Source: Oscillibacter sp. (GTDB lineage Bacteria; Bacillota; Clostridia; Oscillospirales; Oscillospiraceae). From it: a stretch of DNA of 32,035 nucleotides. Positions 7,969-15,990 of the stretch are shown in pieces. A program made the translations under genes and the position numbers. Location: contig JAAWGR010000031.1 in NCBI GenBank assembly GCA_022795445.1, positions 1 to 32,035 on the forward strand. The letters are read 5' to 3'. Below the pieces are notes generated by a model. That model was not told where the DNA came from, did no database searches, and saw only the letters and a list, made by a program, of their open reading frames with translations. Numbering within the stretch: position 1 is the first letter of the stretch; the number at the start of each line of letters is the position of its first letter.

Positions 7969-8234
7969 AGAACGGGGAAATCCAGGCGGATCGGGTGTTT
8001 CCAATTCCGGAACCGCTCCTGTTGGAAAAGGATTGGCGGGAACAATTGCGGCAAGACCGGTGTGGGAAACGGGGAAAAGACTGGATACGGCCGGATCCCC
8101 TGGAGAAATTCAAGTGGCTTCCGATGCCGCTGCGGATTCTCGTGGAGACCATTGTATATACGGTCCTGCTTATCTTTCTGATGGGGTATCTGATCTGGTA
8201 CACCTCTAGGAAGCGGACGGGAAAACGCTTATGA
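7965..8234 (+). CDS. Small single-pass membrane protein, 89 aa
   Basis: Overlaps the kinase by 4 nt and the next gene by 4 nt (ATGA at both junctions), so it is translationally coupled in the operon. A charged N-terminal half (about 55 residues, with DWREQLRQDR and DPLEKFKWLP) is followed by one hydrophobic helix (about 57-80) and a basic tail (SRKRTGKRL), suggesting a long cytoplasmic N-terminus. A good GAGAGGAGGCG site precedes the ATG. I do not recognise the family. From its position, a kinase accessory protein is a reasonable guess. Confidence 0.7.
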   Translation: MKNGEIQADRVFPIPEPLLLEKDWREQLRQDRCGKRGKDWIRPDPLEKFKWLPMPLRILVETIVYTVLLIFLMGYLIWYTSRKRTGKRL

Positions 8235-9484
8235 AGCAGGAAAAAAGCCGCGATTTTATACAAAACGTTATCATCACCTTATTGTTTGTTCTGGCGGTCA
8301 TCTTGTTTGCGAAGACCCAGCTTTACAGCTTGGGGATTGATGAACGTTCTCTTAGCCCCAGCCAGGTTCCAGCAGACAGCGGTACGGCGGTCCAAATGGC
8401 GGCTCTGTCTGCGCCTGTGCGGGTTGTGATTACAGGGACATATGGCCGGTATGGCAGCCTGACCCTCTCCACGGCAAGCGAGGCGTTCGATACTCCCCTG
8501 GGCCGCCGTTTAGCGGAGGCCTTGGGGTCAGCTCAGGGATTTGCGCCCTGTGGCGAAGCAGATTTTCTCGCCGCCTTGGACGGCCCGTCGCTCTATTATG
8601 ATTTTTTGACCCCGCTGCCCCTTTCTGTTCTGTCGCTCCTGGTCAACGGCGCGGAGGGCGTCCCGGAGGATGTCTTGGCCCGTCGCCTGGTGATTTCCGG
8701 GCAGCCCAACGGCGCCGCGGCGCTGTATTTGTGGAACAATGCGGATACTTGTTACCGCTGCTCCACGGCGCTTTCCGCGGACAGCATTGAGGAAGTGGTT
8801 GGGCAGTATGAGCTTGGCGGGGCGTATTTTGCATTGGATCTTGATGAAAATACAGCGGAGGCTTGTTCTTTGTTTTTGGAAGAACTGCCGTACCTGCCGG
8901 TTTTAGCGGTTGGAGACCCGCTGGGGGATACGAAATGGCTCTTGACGGCGCTGGAGTTCAATCCAAGGACGCCGACGCGGTATATAGACGCCAACGGCAC
9001 AGAGATCATTATGGATGGCAGCCGTTCCTTGCGGATCATGGCGAACAAGACGGTTTATTATCAGAGCGGAGGCGAACAGACGTTTACGGTTGAAGCAGAG
9101 GATGACGTTCCGACGCTGCGTGAGGCCGCGTTTGGAGCGGGGACGCTCTTGAATACGCTGATAGGGTCGGTTTGTGGAGATGCGGCGTTGTATTTACAGA
9201 GTATCCAGCAGAATGGCGCTGTGACAACGCTGCGGTTTGGCTGTCAGTGCGGAGGGATCCCCATACGGATTCCGATTGGGAGTGCGGCCGAGGTAACGCT
9301 GACGGGGACTTCGGTCACGACAATGACGCTGCGTCTCCATGTGTATACGCTGACGGATGAGGCGTCCATGCTGCTGCCGCTGCCGCAGGCATTGGCAGTT
9401 GCGGCCTCCCATCCAGGTTCCGAACTTTCCGTCGCCTATGTGGACCGCAACAACACCTGTCAGGCAAACTGGATCGTGGATTAA
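8231..9484 (+). CDS. Membrane-anchored extracytoplasmic protein in YycH position
   Basis: Residues about 13-31 form one N-terminal transmembrane anchor (NVIITLLFVLAVILFAKTQ). The remaining roughly 385 residues look extracytoplasmic and contain a few cysteines (NADTCYRC, RFGCQCGG). The gene is last in the kinase operon and overlaps the preceding gene by 4 nt. In Bacillus-type WalRK operons this place is held by YycH/YycI, anchored proteins that restrain the kinase. The topology and position match, but I cannot see convincing sequence identity, so the role is inferred from context. Confidence 0.65.
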   Translation: MKQEKSRDFIQNVIITLLFVLAVILFAKTQLYSLGIDERSLSPSQVPADSGTAVQMAALSAPVRVVITGTYGRYGSLTLSTASEAFDTPLGRRLAEALGSAQGFAPCGEADFLAALDGPSLYYDFLTPLPLSVLSLLVNGAEGVPEDVLARRLVISGQPNGAAALYLWNNADTCYRCSTALSADSIEEVVGQYELGGAYFALDLDENTAEACSLFLEELPYLPVLAVGDPLGDTKWLLTALEFNPRTPTRYIDANGTEIIMDGSRSLRIMANKTVYYQSGGEQTFTVEAEDDVPTLREAAFGAGTLLNTLIGSVCGDAALYLQSIQQNGAVTTLRFGCQCGGIPIRIPIGSAAEVTLTGTSVTTMTLRLHVYTLTDEASMLLPLPQALAVAASHPGSELSVAYVDRNNTCQANWIVD

Positions 9485-9570
9485 GTCTGAGGCGCGCTTC
9501 ACGGCGCGGAGCGTTCGTTTTAGCCATCCCTGTAGCCGGCGGATTCATATGTCCCGTTTCGGCAGAAAAT

Positions 9571-9612
9571 AAAAAGGAAGCGCCTTAGAACGATGAGTTC
9601 TAAGGCGCTTCC
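9571..9612 (-). terminator. Terminator of the tRNA-Ser pair
   Basis: Perfect 16-bp stem (9576-9591 with 9597-9612) and a 5-nt loop. On the minus strand it is followed by TTTTTATTTT. It directly abuts the encoded CCA end of the downstream tRNA, with no spacer. Confidence 0.9.
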
Positions 9613-9705
9613 TGGCGCAGAAGGAGGGATTTGAACCCTCGCGCCGGTTTTATCCAGCCTACTCCCTTAGCAGGGGAGCCCCTTCGGCCACTTGGGTACT
9701 TCTGC
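9613..9705 (-). tRNA. tRNA-Ser (anticodon GCT)
   Basis: The minus strand folds into a class II tRNA: acceptor GCAGAAG with CTTCTGC, anticodon loop CTGCTAA giving GCT (reads AGC/AGU), a long variable arm, T loop TTCAAAT, discriminator G, and encoded CCA (9613-9615). The mature body without CCA is 9616-9705. It is the second gene of a tRNA-Ser pair. Confidence 0.95.
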
Positions 9706-9741
9706 AGGTTCCTCATTTACTTTTCCATTCGGCAAGAAATT

Positions 9742-9829
9742 TGGCGGAGAGAGTGGGATTCGAACCCACGGACGCTTGCACGTCGCCGGTTTTCAAGACC
9801 GGTTCCTTCAACCACTCGGACATCTCTCC
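9742..9829 (-). tRNA. tRNA-Ser (anticodon TGA)
   Basis: Minus strand: acceptor GGAGAGA with TCTCTCC, anticodon loop CTTGAAA giving TGA (reads UCN), long variable arm with a GACG-CGTC stem, T loop TTCGAAT, discriminator G and encoded CCA (9742-9744). First gene of the pair; the promoter is just upstream. Confidence 0.96.
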
Positions 9830-9867
9830 ATCGGCTGAGCCTGCAACCATCCCCCAAATGCTTTGCT

Positions 9868-9897
9868 ATTATACCACACTCCCACAAGGCTTGTCAA
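9868..9897 (-). promoter_or_regulatory. Promoter of the tRNA-Ser genes
   Basis: Consensus TTGACA (9892-9897), 18-bp spacer, TATAAT (9868-9873) with an extended TGG. Its strength fits stable-RNA expression. Confidence 0.88.
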
Positions 9898-9919
9898 CTG
9901 CCTTTGCAAAGAAAATCCC

Positions 9920-9959
9920 AGAAAAAATCCCGCCGCACCACAAAATCCAGTGCGGCGGG
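9920..9959 (-). terminator. Terminator of the flavodiiron gene
   Basis: CCCGCCGCAC and GTGCGGCGGG arms (9929-9938, 9950-9959). On the minus strand this is followed by ATTTTTTC. Confidence 0.88.
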
Positions 9960-9968
9960 ATGCCGCCT

Positions 9969-11165
9969 TTACTTCAAACTGGCAGCCAATGCGTCGGCAA
10001 GGGCTTCCAGCCCTGCCCGCTCTTTTACGGCAGACTTCAGCGTGACTGTGCCTGTCAAAAGCTCCACGCCTTTCATGCCGCCCACCAGTTCCCCCATCAG
10101 CTTCCCGGCCTGGGGAGCCCAGGTACCATTCTCAATCAGGGCTGCGGTACGGTTTTGCAGGTTATGGGCCTTGAGATCCAACAAGAGGGTTTCCATCGGA
10201 GTAAAAATACCATTATTATACGTCGCCGCGGCAAATACCAGATGACTGCACCGGAATGCCTCCGCCACCAAATGGGAAAGGTCGGTGTGGGACACGTCGT
10301 AAAGCGCCACGCGTTCCACGCCGCGGTCCGCCAGACAGGCGGCCAGGATATCTGCGGCATTTTCCGTATTCCCGTAAACAGAACCGCAGAAGATAGCCAC
10401 CGTCTTGTCCTCTGGGGTATAGCTGCTCCACCGCTGGTACTTCTCCACAAACCACGCGATATTCTTCCGCCAGATGGGGCCGTGGAGGGGGCAAAGCAGG
10501 TTGATTTCCAAGCCTGCGGCTTTTTTCAGCAGGTTTTGCACCTGCATTCCGTATTTGCCCACGATGTTGACATAATACCGCCGAGCGTCCGGGAGCCATT
10601 CTGCCTCAAAGGCCACCTCATCGGCAAAAATGTTGCCGTTCAGTGCGCCGAAAGTTCCGAAGGCGTCGGCGGAAAAGAGGATTTTATCCGCCGTATCATA
10701 AGTAACCATAACCTCCGGCCAATGGACCATAGGGGCCATCACGAAGGTGAAGGTATGGCGTCCTGTAGGAAGGGTATCGCCCTCCTTGACGGCAGTACAG
10801 CGAGCGGAGACGTCGCCGTCGAAGAACTGTCCGATCATGGCGATGGCTTTGGCGCTGGCGACGACCTGAGCCTCCGGGTACAGCCGCAGGACGTCCATAA
10901 GGGAGGCGGCGTGGTCCGGCTCCATATGGTTTACGATCACGTAGTCCAGCGGGCGGCCGTTCAAACCATAGGCGAGGTTTTCCAGAAACCGGGCCGAGAC
11001 GGCGCTGTCTGCGGTATCCAGCAGCACGGTTTTCTCGTCCAGCACGAGGTAAGAATTGTAGGAGACGCCGCGGGGGATGGGATAGATGTTTTCAAATAAC
11101 GCAAGCCGCCGGTCGGACGCGCCGACCAGCAGGATGTCCGGAGCAACCGAACGGACGCAATGCAT
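9969..11165 (-). CDS. fprA: Flavodiiron protein (FprA-type O2/NO reductase)
   Basis: Reduces O2 to water or NO to N2O and protects anaerobes. The N-terminal metallo-beta-lactamase-like half holds the di-iron ligands: H80-x-E82-x-D84 and H85 (NHMEPDH), H148 (MVHWPE), D167 (SADAFG) and H228 (LCPLHGP). The C-terminal flavodoxin domain begins near residue 255 with the FMN-binding loop GSVYGNTE. At 398 residues it has the standard two-domain length with no rubredoxin or reductase extension, so electrons must come from a separate carrier. ATG at 11165 follows AAAAGGAG. It is monocistronic between a promoter and a terminator. Confidence 0.95.
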   Translation of the reverse strand: MHCVRSVAPDILLVGASDRRLALFENIYPIPRGVSYNSYLVLDEKTVLLDTADSAVSARFLENLAYGLNGRPLDYVIVNHMEPDHAASLMDVLRLYPEAQVVASAKAIAMIGQFFDGDVSARCTAVKEGDTLPTGRHTFTFVMAPMVHWPEVMVTYDTADKILFSADAFGTFGALNGNIFADEVAFEAEWLPDARRYYVNIVGKYGMQVQNLLKKAAGLEINLLCPLHGPIWRKNIAWFVEKYQRWSSYTPEDKTVAIFCGSVYGNTENAADILAACLADRGVERVALYDVSHTDLSHLVAEAFRCSHLVFAAATYNNGIFTPMETLLLDLKAHNLQNRTAALIENGTWAPQAGKLMGELVGGMKGVELLTGTVTLKSAVKERAGLEALADALAASLK

Positions 11166-11201
11166 AGTTAGGACTCCTTTTCTTCAATTTTTTCCGAATT
11201 T

Positions 11202-11230
11202 AATTTATATCAAACCCGTGGGCTTGTCAA
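11202..11230 (-). promoter_or_regulatory. Probable promoter of the flavodiiron gene
   Basis: Consensus TTGACA (11225-11230). The -10 is either TAAATT (11202-11207, 17-bp spacer) or TATAAA (11204-11209, 15-bp spacer). About 40 bp separate it from the ATG. Confidence 0.6.
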
Positions 11231-11370
11231 GTGCAAGGACAACCTGTCAGGAAATTTTTCCCGCTCTCCTCCATGTCCTTCCTAGGGATACAAAAGAACG
11301 AAGCGGTTTCCAAGACGACTGGCGGTTATGTTTTTTCGTGATTCTACAAAAAACCACCCACAAATGGTTG

Positions 11371-11399
11371 TTGAAAAAATACGAATACTATGCTATACT
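11371..11399 (+). promoter_or_regulatory. Promoter of the SLH protein gene
   Basis: TTGAAA (11371-11376), 17-bp spacer, TATACT (11394-11399). This leaves an untranslated leader of about 75 nt. Confidence 0.75.
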
Positions 11400-11481
11400 T
11401 CAAATAAATGGGAAATTGAGCGCTCACGGAAATCTGTACAAGATGAAACGCTTCATGCGTACGTAAAAAAGGAGTATTTTT

Positions 11482-13419
11482 ATGAAAATCAGACCGTTCC
11501 ATCGCCTGACGGCCATGCTCTGCGCCTTGGCGCTTCTGCTCACGCTGTCCCCCGCCGTCCTCGCGGCGGAAAGTCCCGCCGAATCCGACAACAGCCTCCT
11601 GTCCGGCTATGGCTTTACTTCCAAAAACTGGGCCGATCCCACCACTTCCTACCTCTTTGAGAATCCCCAGGGCAACCTGACCCGTGTAGAGTACATTGCA
11701 ATCCAACACTGGCGGATGAACGGCAACGAAATCAACACAGAATGGACGAAATCGATCGTAGTTGAAGATTATACGCCGGATTTTCAGCTCATTTCCAGCC
11801 GGACGATCCCCATAGAACTAGACATTTGGGGTGGATTCTTCGCGGGGGAGAAGTATAACTTCTTTATCTTCGGCCAAAACAATCCCAACGAAAGCGACAG
11901 CGTGGAGGTCATCCGCGTGGTGAAATACTCCAAGGACTGGCAGCGCCTGGAGCAGGCCAGCCTGTATGGCGCAGATACCTATCAGCCAATTAGCGCCAGC
12001 GGCGTTCACTGCGCCGAATACGGCGACGTGCTGTACGTCCGCACGGGCCACGAGATGTACAAGTCCTCTGACGGATTAAACCACCAGTCCAACATGACCT
12101 TTGCCGTTCAGGAAAGCACCATGACCATCCCGCCTTACGAAAGCGTAGGTTATGTCAGCCACTCCTTCCAGCAGTTGATCCTCATTGACAGCGAAAACAA
12201 CATCATTGCCGCGGACCATGGCGACGCCTATCCCCGTGCCTTCCGCCTGTATAAATACGCAGCAAAAGCCGGCTCACTCAGTTTGAAATCCAGCGATAAT
12301 GGGGCCCGTTCTGCCTATGTGGATTTCCAGACCTTCCCCGGTACCACCGGCAAAAACAGCACGAGCGGAATGCTGCTGGGCCTGGAGGAGGTCACAGACG
12401 GCTATGTGCTGACCTACATTTATAAGAATAATGTCTATCTGGCCTATGTGGCGAAACGGGACCTCACCGGAAATCACGGTGACGACGGCACCGTCAAGCT
12501 GACCAAACTCACCGATTATACAGAAGGTACAATCACAAAGGCCCATGCGTATGGCGCCACGATGGTTTCCACCGGCCTCTCCGGCGGCTATGTGCTTTGG
12601 ACAGAAGTCCCCCAATACACCGGAGAAGGGTCCTCCGTTCCCAAGCGCGTCTTCTATGCCTCCTACTCCGCCGACGGTTCGATCGGACAAGTCCACGAAT
12701 TTACGGAAGGCAGGCTTTCCGACTGCCAGCCGATCATTTATCAGGGCAAGATTGTCTGGTATCAGACAGAACAATCCATCCCCACCTTCTATACACTGGA
12801 TGCTTCCGGCACAGCGGCGGTCAAGGCTAACAGCGCCGTTGCCGCCACTACTCCCACGGCTGCCGCAGCGGACGGATTTGTGGACGTATCCGACAGCGCC
12901 TATTACCATGACGCTGTGGAATGGGCGGTGAAAGCGGGCGTCACCGCCGGGACGGATGCCACCCACTTCAGCCCTGATGCGGTCTGTACCCGGGGCCAGG
13001 TGGTAACGTTCCTTTGGCGGGCCAGCGGCAGCCCTGAACCGAAAACGCAGCGCAGCCCCTTCACAGATGTCTCTTCATCCAGCCCCTTCTACAAGGCCAT
13101 CCTGTGGGCCTATGAAAATGAAATCACCACCGGCGTCACCGCCACAACCTTCCATCCCAGCGGAACCTGCACCTACAATCATGTTGTAACCTTCCTCTGG
13201 CGCGCAAAGGGTTCGCCCATCCCCACCACTGCCAGAGGACAGGACGTCGCTGCCGCTATGAACGATCCGACCGGCTGGGCTTGTGAGAAGAATCTGCTTT
13301 CGGATGAACCTGGCAGCATAGATGATCGCTTCAAGCCGGACTCCCCGTGTCCCCGTGCGGATATCGTGACGTATCTCTATCGCGCTAACAGCATCGGCGC
13401 TGCTGGCTCCGGGACGTGA
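11482..13419 (+). CDS. Secreted S-layer-homology (SLH) domain protein
   Basis: The 645-residue exported protein has a signal peptide (about 1-28, ending VLAA). A large central region (about 30-450) is rich in Tyr, Trp and Asn with repeated YVLTYIY/YVLWTEV-type strands, suggesting a beta-propeller or similar fold. A Ala/Thr-rich linker and three C-terminal SLH repeats follow. The first two repeats are clear (FVDVSDSAYYHDAVEWAVK..., FTDVSSSSPFYKAILWAYE...); the third is degenerate. SLH domains usually anchor proteins non-covalently to pyruvylated wall polymer. ATG follows AAAAAAGGAG. The central region is not one I can assign, so the substrate or partner is unknown. Confidence 0.88.
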   Translation: MKIRPFHRLTAMLCALALLLTLSPAVLAAESPAESDNSLLSGYGFTSKNWADPTTSYLFENPQGNLTRVEYIAIQHWRMNGNEINTEWTKSIVVEDYTPDFQLISSRTIPIELDIWGGFFAGEKYNFFIFGQNNPNESDSVEVIRVVKYSKDWQRLEQASLYGADTYQPISASGVHCAEYGDVLYVRTGHEMYKSSDGLNHQSNMTFAVQESTMTIPPYESVGYVSHSFQQLILIDSENNIIAADHGDAYPRAFRLYKYAAKAGSLSLKSSDNGARSAYVDFQTFPGTTGKNSTSGMLLGLEEVTDGYVLTYIYKNNVYLAYVAKRDLTGNHGDDGTVKLTKLTDYTEGTITKAHAYGATMVSTGLSGGYVLWTEVPQYTGEGSSVPKRVFYASYSADGSIGQVHEFTEGRLSDCQPIIYQGKIVWYQTEQSIPTFYTLDASGTAAVKANSAVAATTPTAAAADGFVDVSDSAYYHDAVEWAVKAGVTAGTDATHFSPDAVCTRGQVVTFLWRASGSPEPKTQRSPFTDVSSSSPFYKAILWAYENEITTGVTATTFHPSGTCTYNHVVTFLWRAKGSPIPTTARGQDVAAAMNDPTGWACEKNLLSDEPGSIDDRFKPDSPCPRADIVTYLYRANSIGAAGSGT

Positions 13420-13428
13420 GCATCCAAC

Positions 13429-13463
13429 GAAAAGCGGACGGAAATTTATCCGTCCGCTTTTTT
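13429..13463. terminator. Bidirectional terminator between SLH gene and trmO
   Basis: AAAGCGGACGGA (13431-13442) pairs with TCCGTCCGCTTT (13449-13460), with A/T tracts on both sides. The TAA stop of trmO (13446-13448) lies inside its loop, so the hairpin is partly coding. Confidence 0.92.
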
Positions 13464-14153
13464 GATATCTTGTACGGTCAGGCGGTCCCCTTTCACAGAG
13501 AACCGGACCTCCAGCCCTGCGAAGCCGAAACCGTAGACCCGCTCCGGGTCCTCCTGGTACCGTGGGCGGGGGTCCAGGGCCAGGATGCCCCGCAGGGCCT
13601 CCCGGCGTTCCGGCGGGACCTGTTCCAGCAGCTCTGGGGGGATGGAAACATCCAGGGTTTCTCCCGCCGGGGCGGAAGCAAACCCGCCAACAGCTTCTGG
13701 AATTCCGTCCGCGTAGGGCAGATAGGGCTTCACGTCTAAAATCGGCGTCCCGTCCATCAAATCCGCCCCCCGAACATGCAGGACCGGGCCATAGGCGGCG
13801 GACTGCTCAATTCCTGCCAATTCCACGGCAGAGAGGGCAATGGGATTTGGCCGGAAGGGAGAGCGGGTAGCGAAAACGCCTAACCGCGTATTCCCGCCCA
13901 GGCGGGGCGGACGGACCGTGGGAGACCAGCCGTTCCGGACCGCCCGGTCAAACACCCAGACCAGCCAGAGGTGGGAGAACCCTTCCAGGCCCCGCAGGGC
14001 GTCAGGGTTCCGGAACTCCGGCTCGAAAACCACAGCGGCTTCCAGGGCGCGGACCAGGCCGCTCTGACGGGGTACCCCGAACTTACTGGAAAAATCACTG
14101 TGGATTCGGGCAATGGCTTGCATCGTAAAGGTTTCTGGCATTGGAACATTCAA
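13446..14153 (-). CDS. trmO: tRNA (adenine(37)-N6)-methyltransferase, TrmO/TsaA family
   Basis: Adds a methyl group, probably to t6A37 of tRNA (TrmO, formerly YaeB/TsaA). The family core is clear: IARIHSDFSSKFGVPRQSG near the start, then GFSHLWLVWVFDR, GVFATRSPFRPNPI, LHVRGADLMDGTPILDVKPYLPYAD, and a C-terminal domain with DPRPRYQEDPERVYGFGFAG. The start is uncertain. The longest frame opens with TTG at 14153, 2 nt after the hydrogenase stop and using GAGGAACGG inside that gene. ATGs at 14141 and 14123 are alternatives, and the last fits the usual family N-terminus. It is cotranscribed with, and possibly coupled to, the hydrogenase gene. Confidence 0.9.
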   Translation of the reverse strand: MNVPMPETFTMQAIARIHSDFSSKFGVPRQSGLVRALEAAVVFEPEFRNPDALRGLEGFSHLWLVWVFDRAVRNGWSPTVRPPRLGGNTRLGVFATRSPFRPNPIALSAVELAGIEQSAAYGPVLHVRGADLMDGTPILDVKPYLPYADGIPEAVGGFASAPAGETLDVSIPPELLEQVPPERREALRGILALDPRPRYQEDPERVYGFGFAGLEVRFSVKGDRLTVQDIKKADG

Positions 14154-14154
14154 G

Positions 14155-15672
14155 TTAATTCCGTTCCTCGACTTCTTCCAGGCGGTTGAGGTAGGGACTG
14201 GCTGTGCAGCTCATTTCCGAAGCCGCGCCCTTGAACTTCTCCACATTCACTGTGCTCTCCTTCACAGGACGGATGGTACCCGCGCCTGCTACGCAGCCGC
14301 CGGGGCAGCCCATACCTTCCAGCAGGTAGCCGTCACGCTTGCCGGCCTTGGCCATAGCCAGCATCTTGCGGCAGTTTTTCAGGCCGTCGCCGTATTCGAT
14401 CTTAACCTCGCGGTCGGGGTCGATGTGTTTGATGGCCTCCACGACAGCGGCCGCTACGCCGCCGCCGACAGCAAAGCCGCGTCCCATACCGGTACCCTCG
14501 TCCATTTCGTCGTCAGGATTGGCTTCCAGCTTGGAAAAATCAATGCCCATCGCATCGAACATCCCTTGCAGTTCCTCGAAGGTCAGCACGAAGTCCACGT
14601 CGGAGCGGACCGTCCGGCGGTTGGCTTCCAGCTTCTTGGCGGCGCAGGGCCCGATGAACACGATACGGGCATTCGGCCGGTCCTTCTTGACCATGCGGGC
14701 GGTGATGACCATGGGGGTCAGGGCCATGGAGATGTAGTCGGCGAACTCGGGGTACAGTTTTTTTGCCATGACGCTCCATGCGGGACAGCAGGAAGTGCCC
14801 ATCCAGGGCTGCTTATTGGGGACTTCCTCCAAAAAGTCTTTGGCCTCTTCCACAGTACAGAGGTCGGCGCCGATGGCGACTTCCACCACGTCGGCGAAAC
14901 CCAGGACGTTCATCGCGGCTTTCAGCTTCGCGGGGGTGGCGTCCTTACCGAACTGGCCCACGAAAGCGGGGGCGACGCAGGCAATCACCTCCTGGTTTTT
15001 CTTAATCGCAGAAATGACCTGGTAGATCTGGCTCTTGTCGGCGATGGCGCCGAAGGGACAATTGACCAGGCACATGCCGCAGGAGACGCACTTGTCATAA
15101 TTGATCTTGGCGCGGCCTAGCTCGTCGGACTCAATGGCGTCCATCCCACAGGCGGCAGCGCAGGGACGTTCGATTTTGGAAACAGCGCGGTAGGGGCATT
15201 GATTGTAGCATTTGCCGCATTTGATGCACTTATCCTGGTCGATATGGCAATGTTTATCCTTATCCAGGTAGATCGCGTCTTTGGGGCAGACGTTCATGCA
15301 GGGGTGGGAGATACAGCCCTGGCAGCTGTCGGTGATACGAACCTGTTTTGGCGGGCAGGCGTTGCAGGCGAAGGGGATGATATTCACAAGGGGGAGGTCG
15401 AAATATTTTTGATCGGTAGCGGCCTCATTGATGGTCGCGGAGATGGGGAGCTGGTCGCCCATCATGTTCATGCCAAGGGCAAGCCGGATGCGTTCTTTGA
15501 CGATGGCGCGTTCCAGGAACACGTCGTGGCGGTGGTGGGCAACGTCGCCTTGGATCATTTTGTAGGGGATCAAGTTCACCCGTGTGAGATCGCCCTCGCC
15601 GTAAGCGAGCATGGCAACCTCTTTGAATACGGTGCGGCGGATATCGTCTACCGCGCTATGTACGCCTCTCAT
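14155..15672 (-). CDS. [FeFe]-hydrogenase, monomeric group B-like
   Basis: Iron-only hydrogenase-type protein of 505 residues. The N-terminal half carries many cysteines in ferredoxin-like arrays (CNACPPK, CQGCISHPCMNVCP, CIKCGKCYNQCP, CVSCGMCLVNCP), enough for several 4Fe-4S clusters. The H-cluster half has variants of all three motifs: TSCCPAW, IGPCAAKK and EGMGCPGGCVAGAG. The arrangement, and GPCAAKK in place of MPCxxK, fits group B enzymes, which are common in clostridial anaerobes and poorly characterised. The ATG at 15672 follows TATGGAGGACAAAGT; an 18-codon in-frame upstream extension exists but lacks a ribosome site. It probably disposes of reducing equivalents as H2 or senses redox state. 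Confidence 0.92.
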   Translation of the reverse strand: MRGVHSAVDDIRRTVFKEVAMLAYGEGDLTRVNLIPYKMIQGDVAHHRHDVFLERAIVKERIRLALGMNMMGDQLPISATINEAATDQKYFDLPLVNIIPFACNACPPKQVRITDSCQGCISHPCMNVCPKDAIYLDKDKHCHIDQDKCIKCGKCYNQCPYRAVSKIERPCAAACGMDAIESDELGRAKINYDKCVSCGMCLVNCPFGAIADKSQIYQVISAIKKNQEVIACVAPAFVGQFGKDATPAKLKAAMNVLGFADVVEVAIGADLCTVEEAKDFLEEVPNKQPWMGTSCCPAWSVMAKKLYPEFADYISMALTPMVITARMVKKDRPNARIVFIGPCAAKKLEANRRTVRSDVDFVLTFEELQGMFDAMGIDFSKLEANPDDEMDEGTGMGRGFAVGGGVAAAVVEAIKHIDPDREVKIEYGDGLKNCRKMLAMAKAGKRDGYLLEGMGCPGGCVAGAGTIRPVKESTVNVEKFKGAASEMSCTASPYLNRLEEVEERN

Positions 15673-15752
15673 ACTTTGTCCTCCATAATAAACCGGGCGG
15701 GCGGAGCCGTCCGGGTAATCACCCATCAGATCGTGAAAATCTGGACAAACCT

Positions 15753-15781
15753 ATTATATGCAACTCTCCGCCAGATTGCAA
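15753..15781 (-). promoter_or_regulatory. Promoter of the hydrogenase-trmO unit
   Basis: TTGCAA (15776-15781), 17-bp spacer, perfect TATAAT (15753-15758). It leaves a leader of about 70 nt to the ATG at 15672. Confidence 0.8.
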
Positions 15782-15893
15782 GAGCTTCTTTTTCCCATTG
15801 CTGCGCCGGAGAAAAACCGCCGCTCCACGCAAAGCGGCCAAGGCGAACCTGACTTCCGTCCTTTCCGCCCTGGCCGTTCCTTTGCTTCTGGGC

Positions 15894-15968
15894 TCACGAG
15901 ATGTTACCCTCCTTCATCCTCGAAGCCCACAGCGCCCTTTTTGCACTTTTTAACAGCTCATATAGCAT
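15894..15968 (-). CDS. Possible 24-codon micro-ORF with strong ribosome site
   Basis: ATG at 15968 follows GAGGAGGTCGA. The peptide begins MLYELLKSAKRALWAS and is basic and amphipathic. It also forms the C-terminus of a longer frame opening at 16097, which has no ribosome site. Its TGA overlaps a GTG (15897) that opens a second basic 47-codon frame, preceded by AGGAGGG and ending in the -10 of the hydrogenase promoter. The GTGA junction would allow coupled translation. Product and function are unknown; it could be a leader peptide. Confidence 0.35.
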   Translation of the reverse strand: MLYELLKSAKRALWASRMKEGNIS

Positions 15969-15990
15969 TCGACCTCCTCTAAATCGAGCA

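Noticed and set aside
6127-8004. 625-codon open frame antisense to the histidine kinase
   Set aside because: The kinase on the plus strand has complete domains. The antisense frame is an artefact of strong third-position GC bias.
9741-11099. 452-codon plus-strand frame across the tRNA-Ser gene and the flavodiiron gene
   Set aside because: Its beginning (AERVGFEPTDACTSPVFKT) is the familiar false translation of an antisense tRNA-Ser, and the rest opposes a certain gene.
14113-15120. 335-codon plus-strand frame opposite the hydrogenase
   Set aside because: Antisense shadow without a ribosome site; the hydrogenase motifs on the minus strand are unambiguous.
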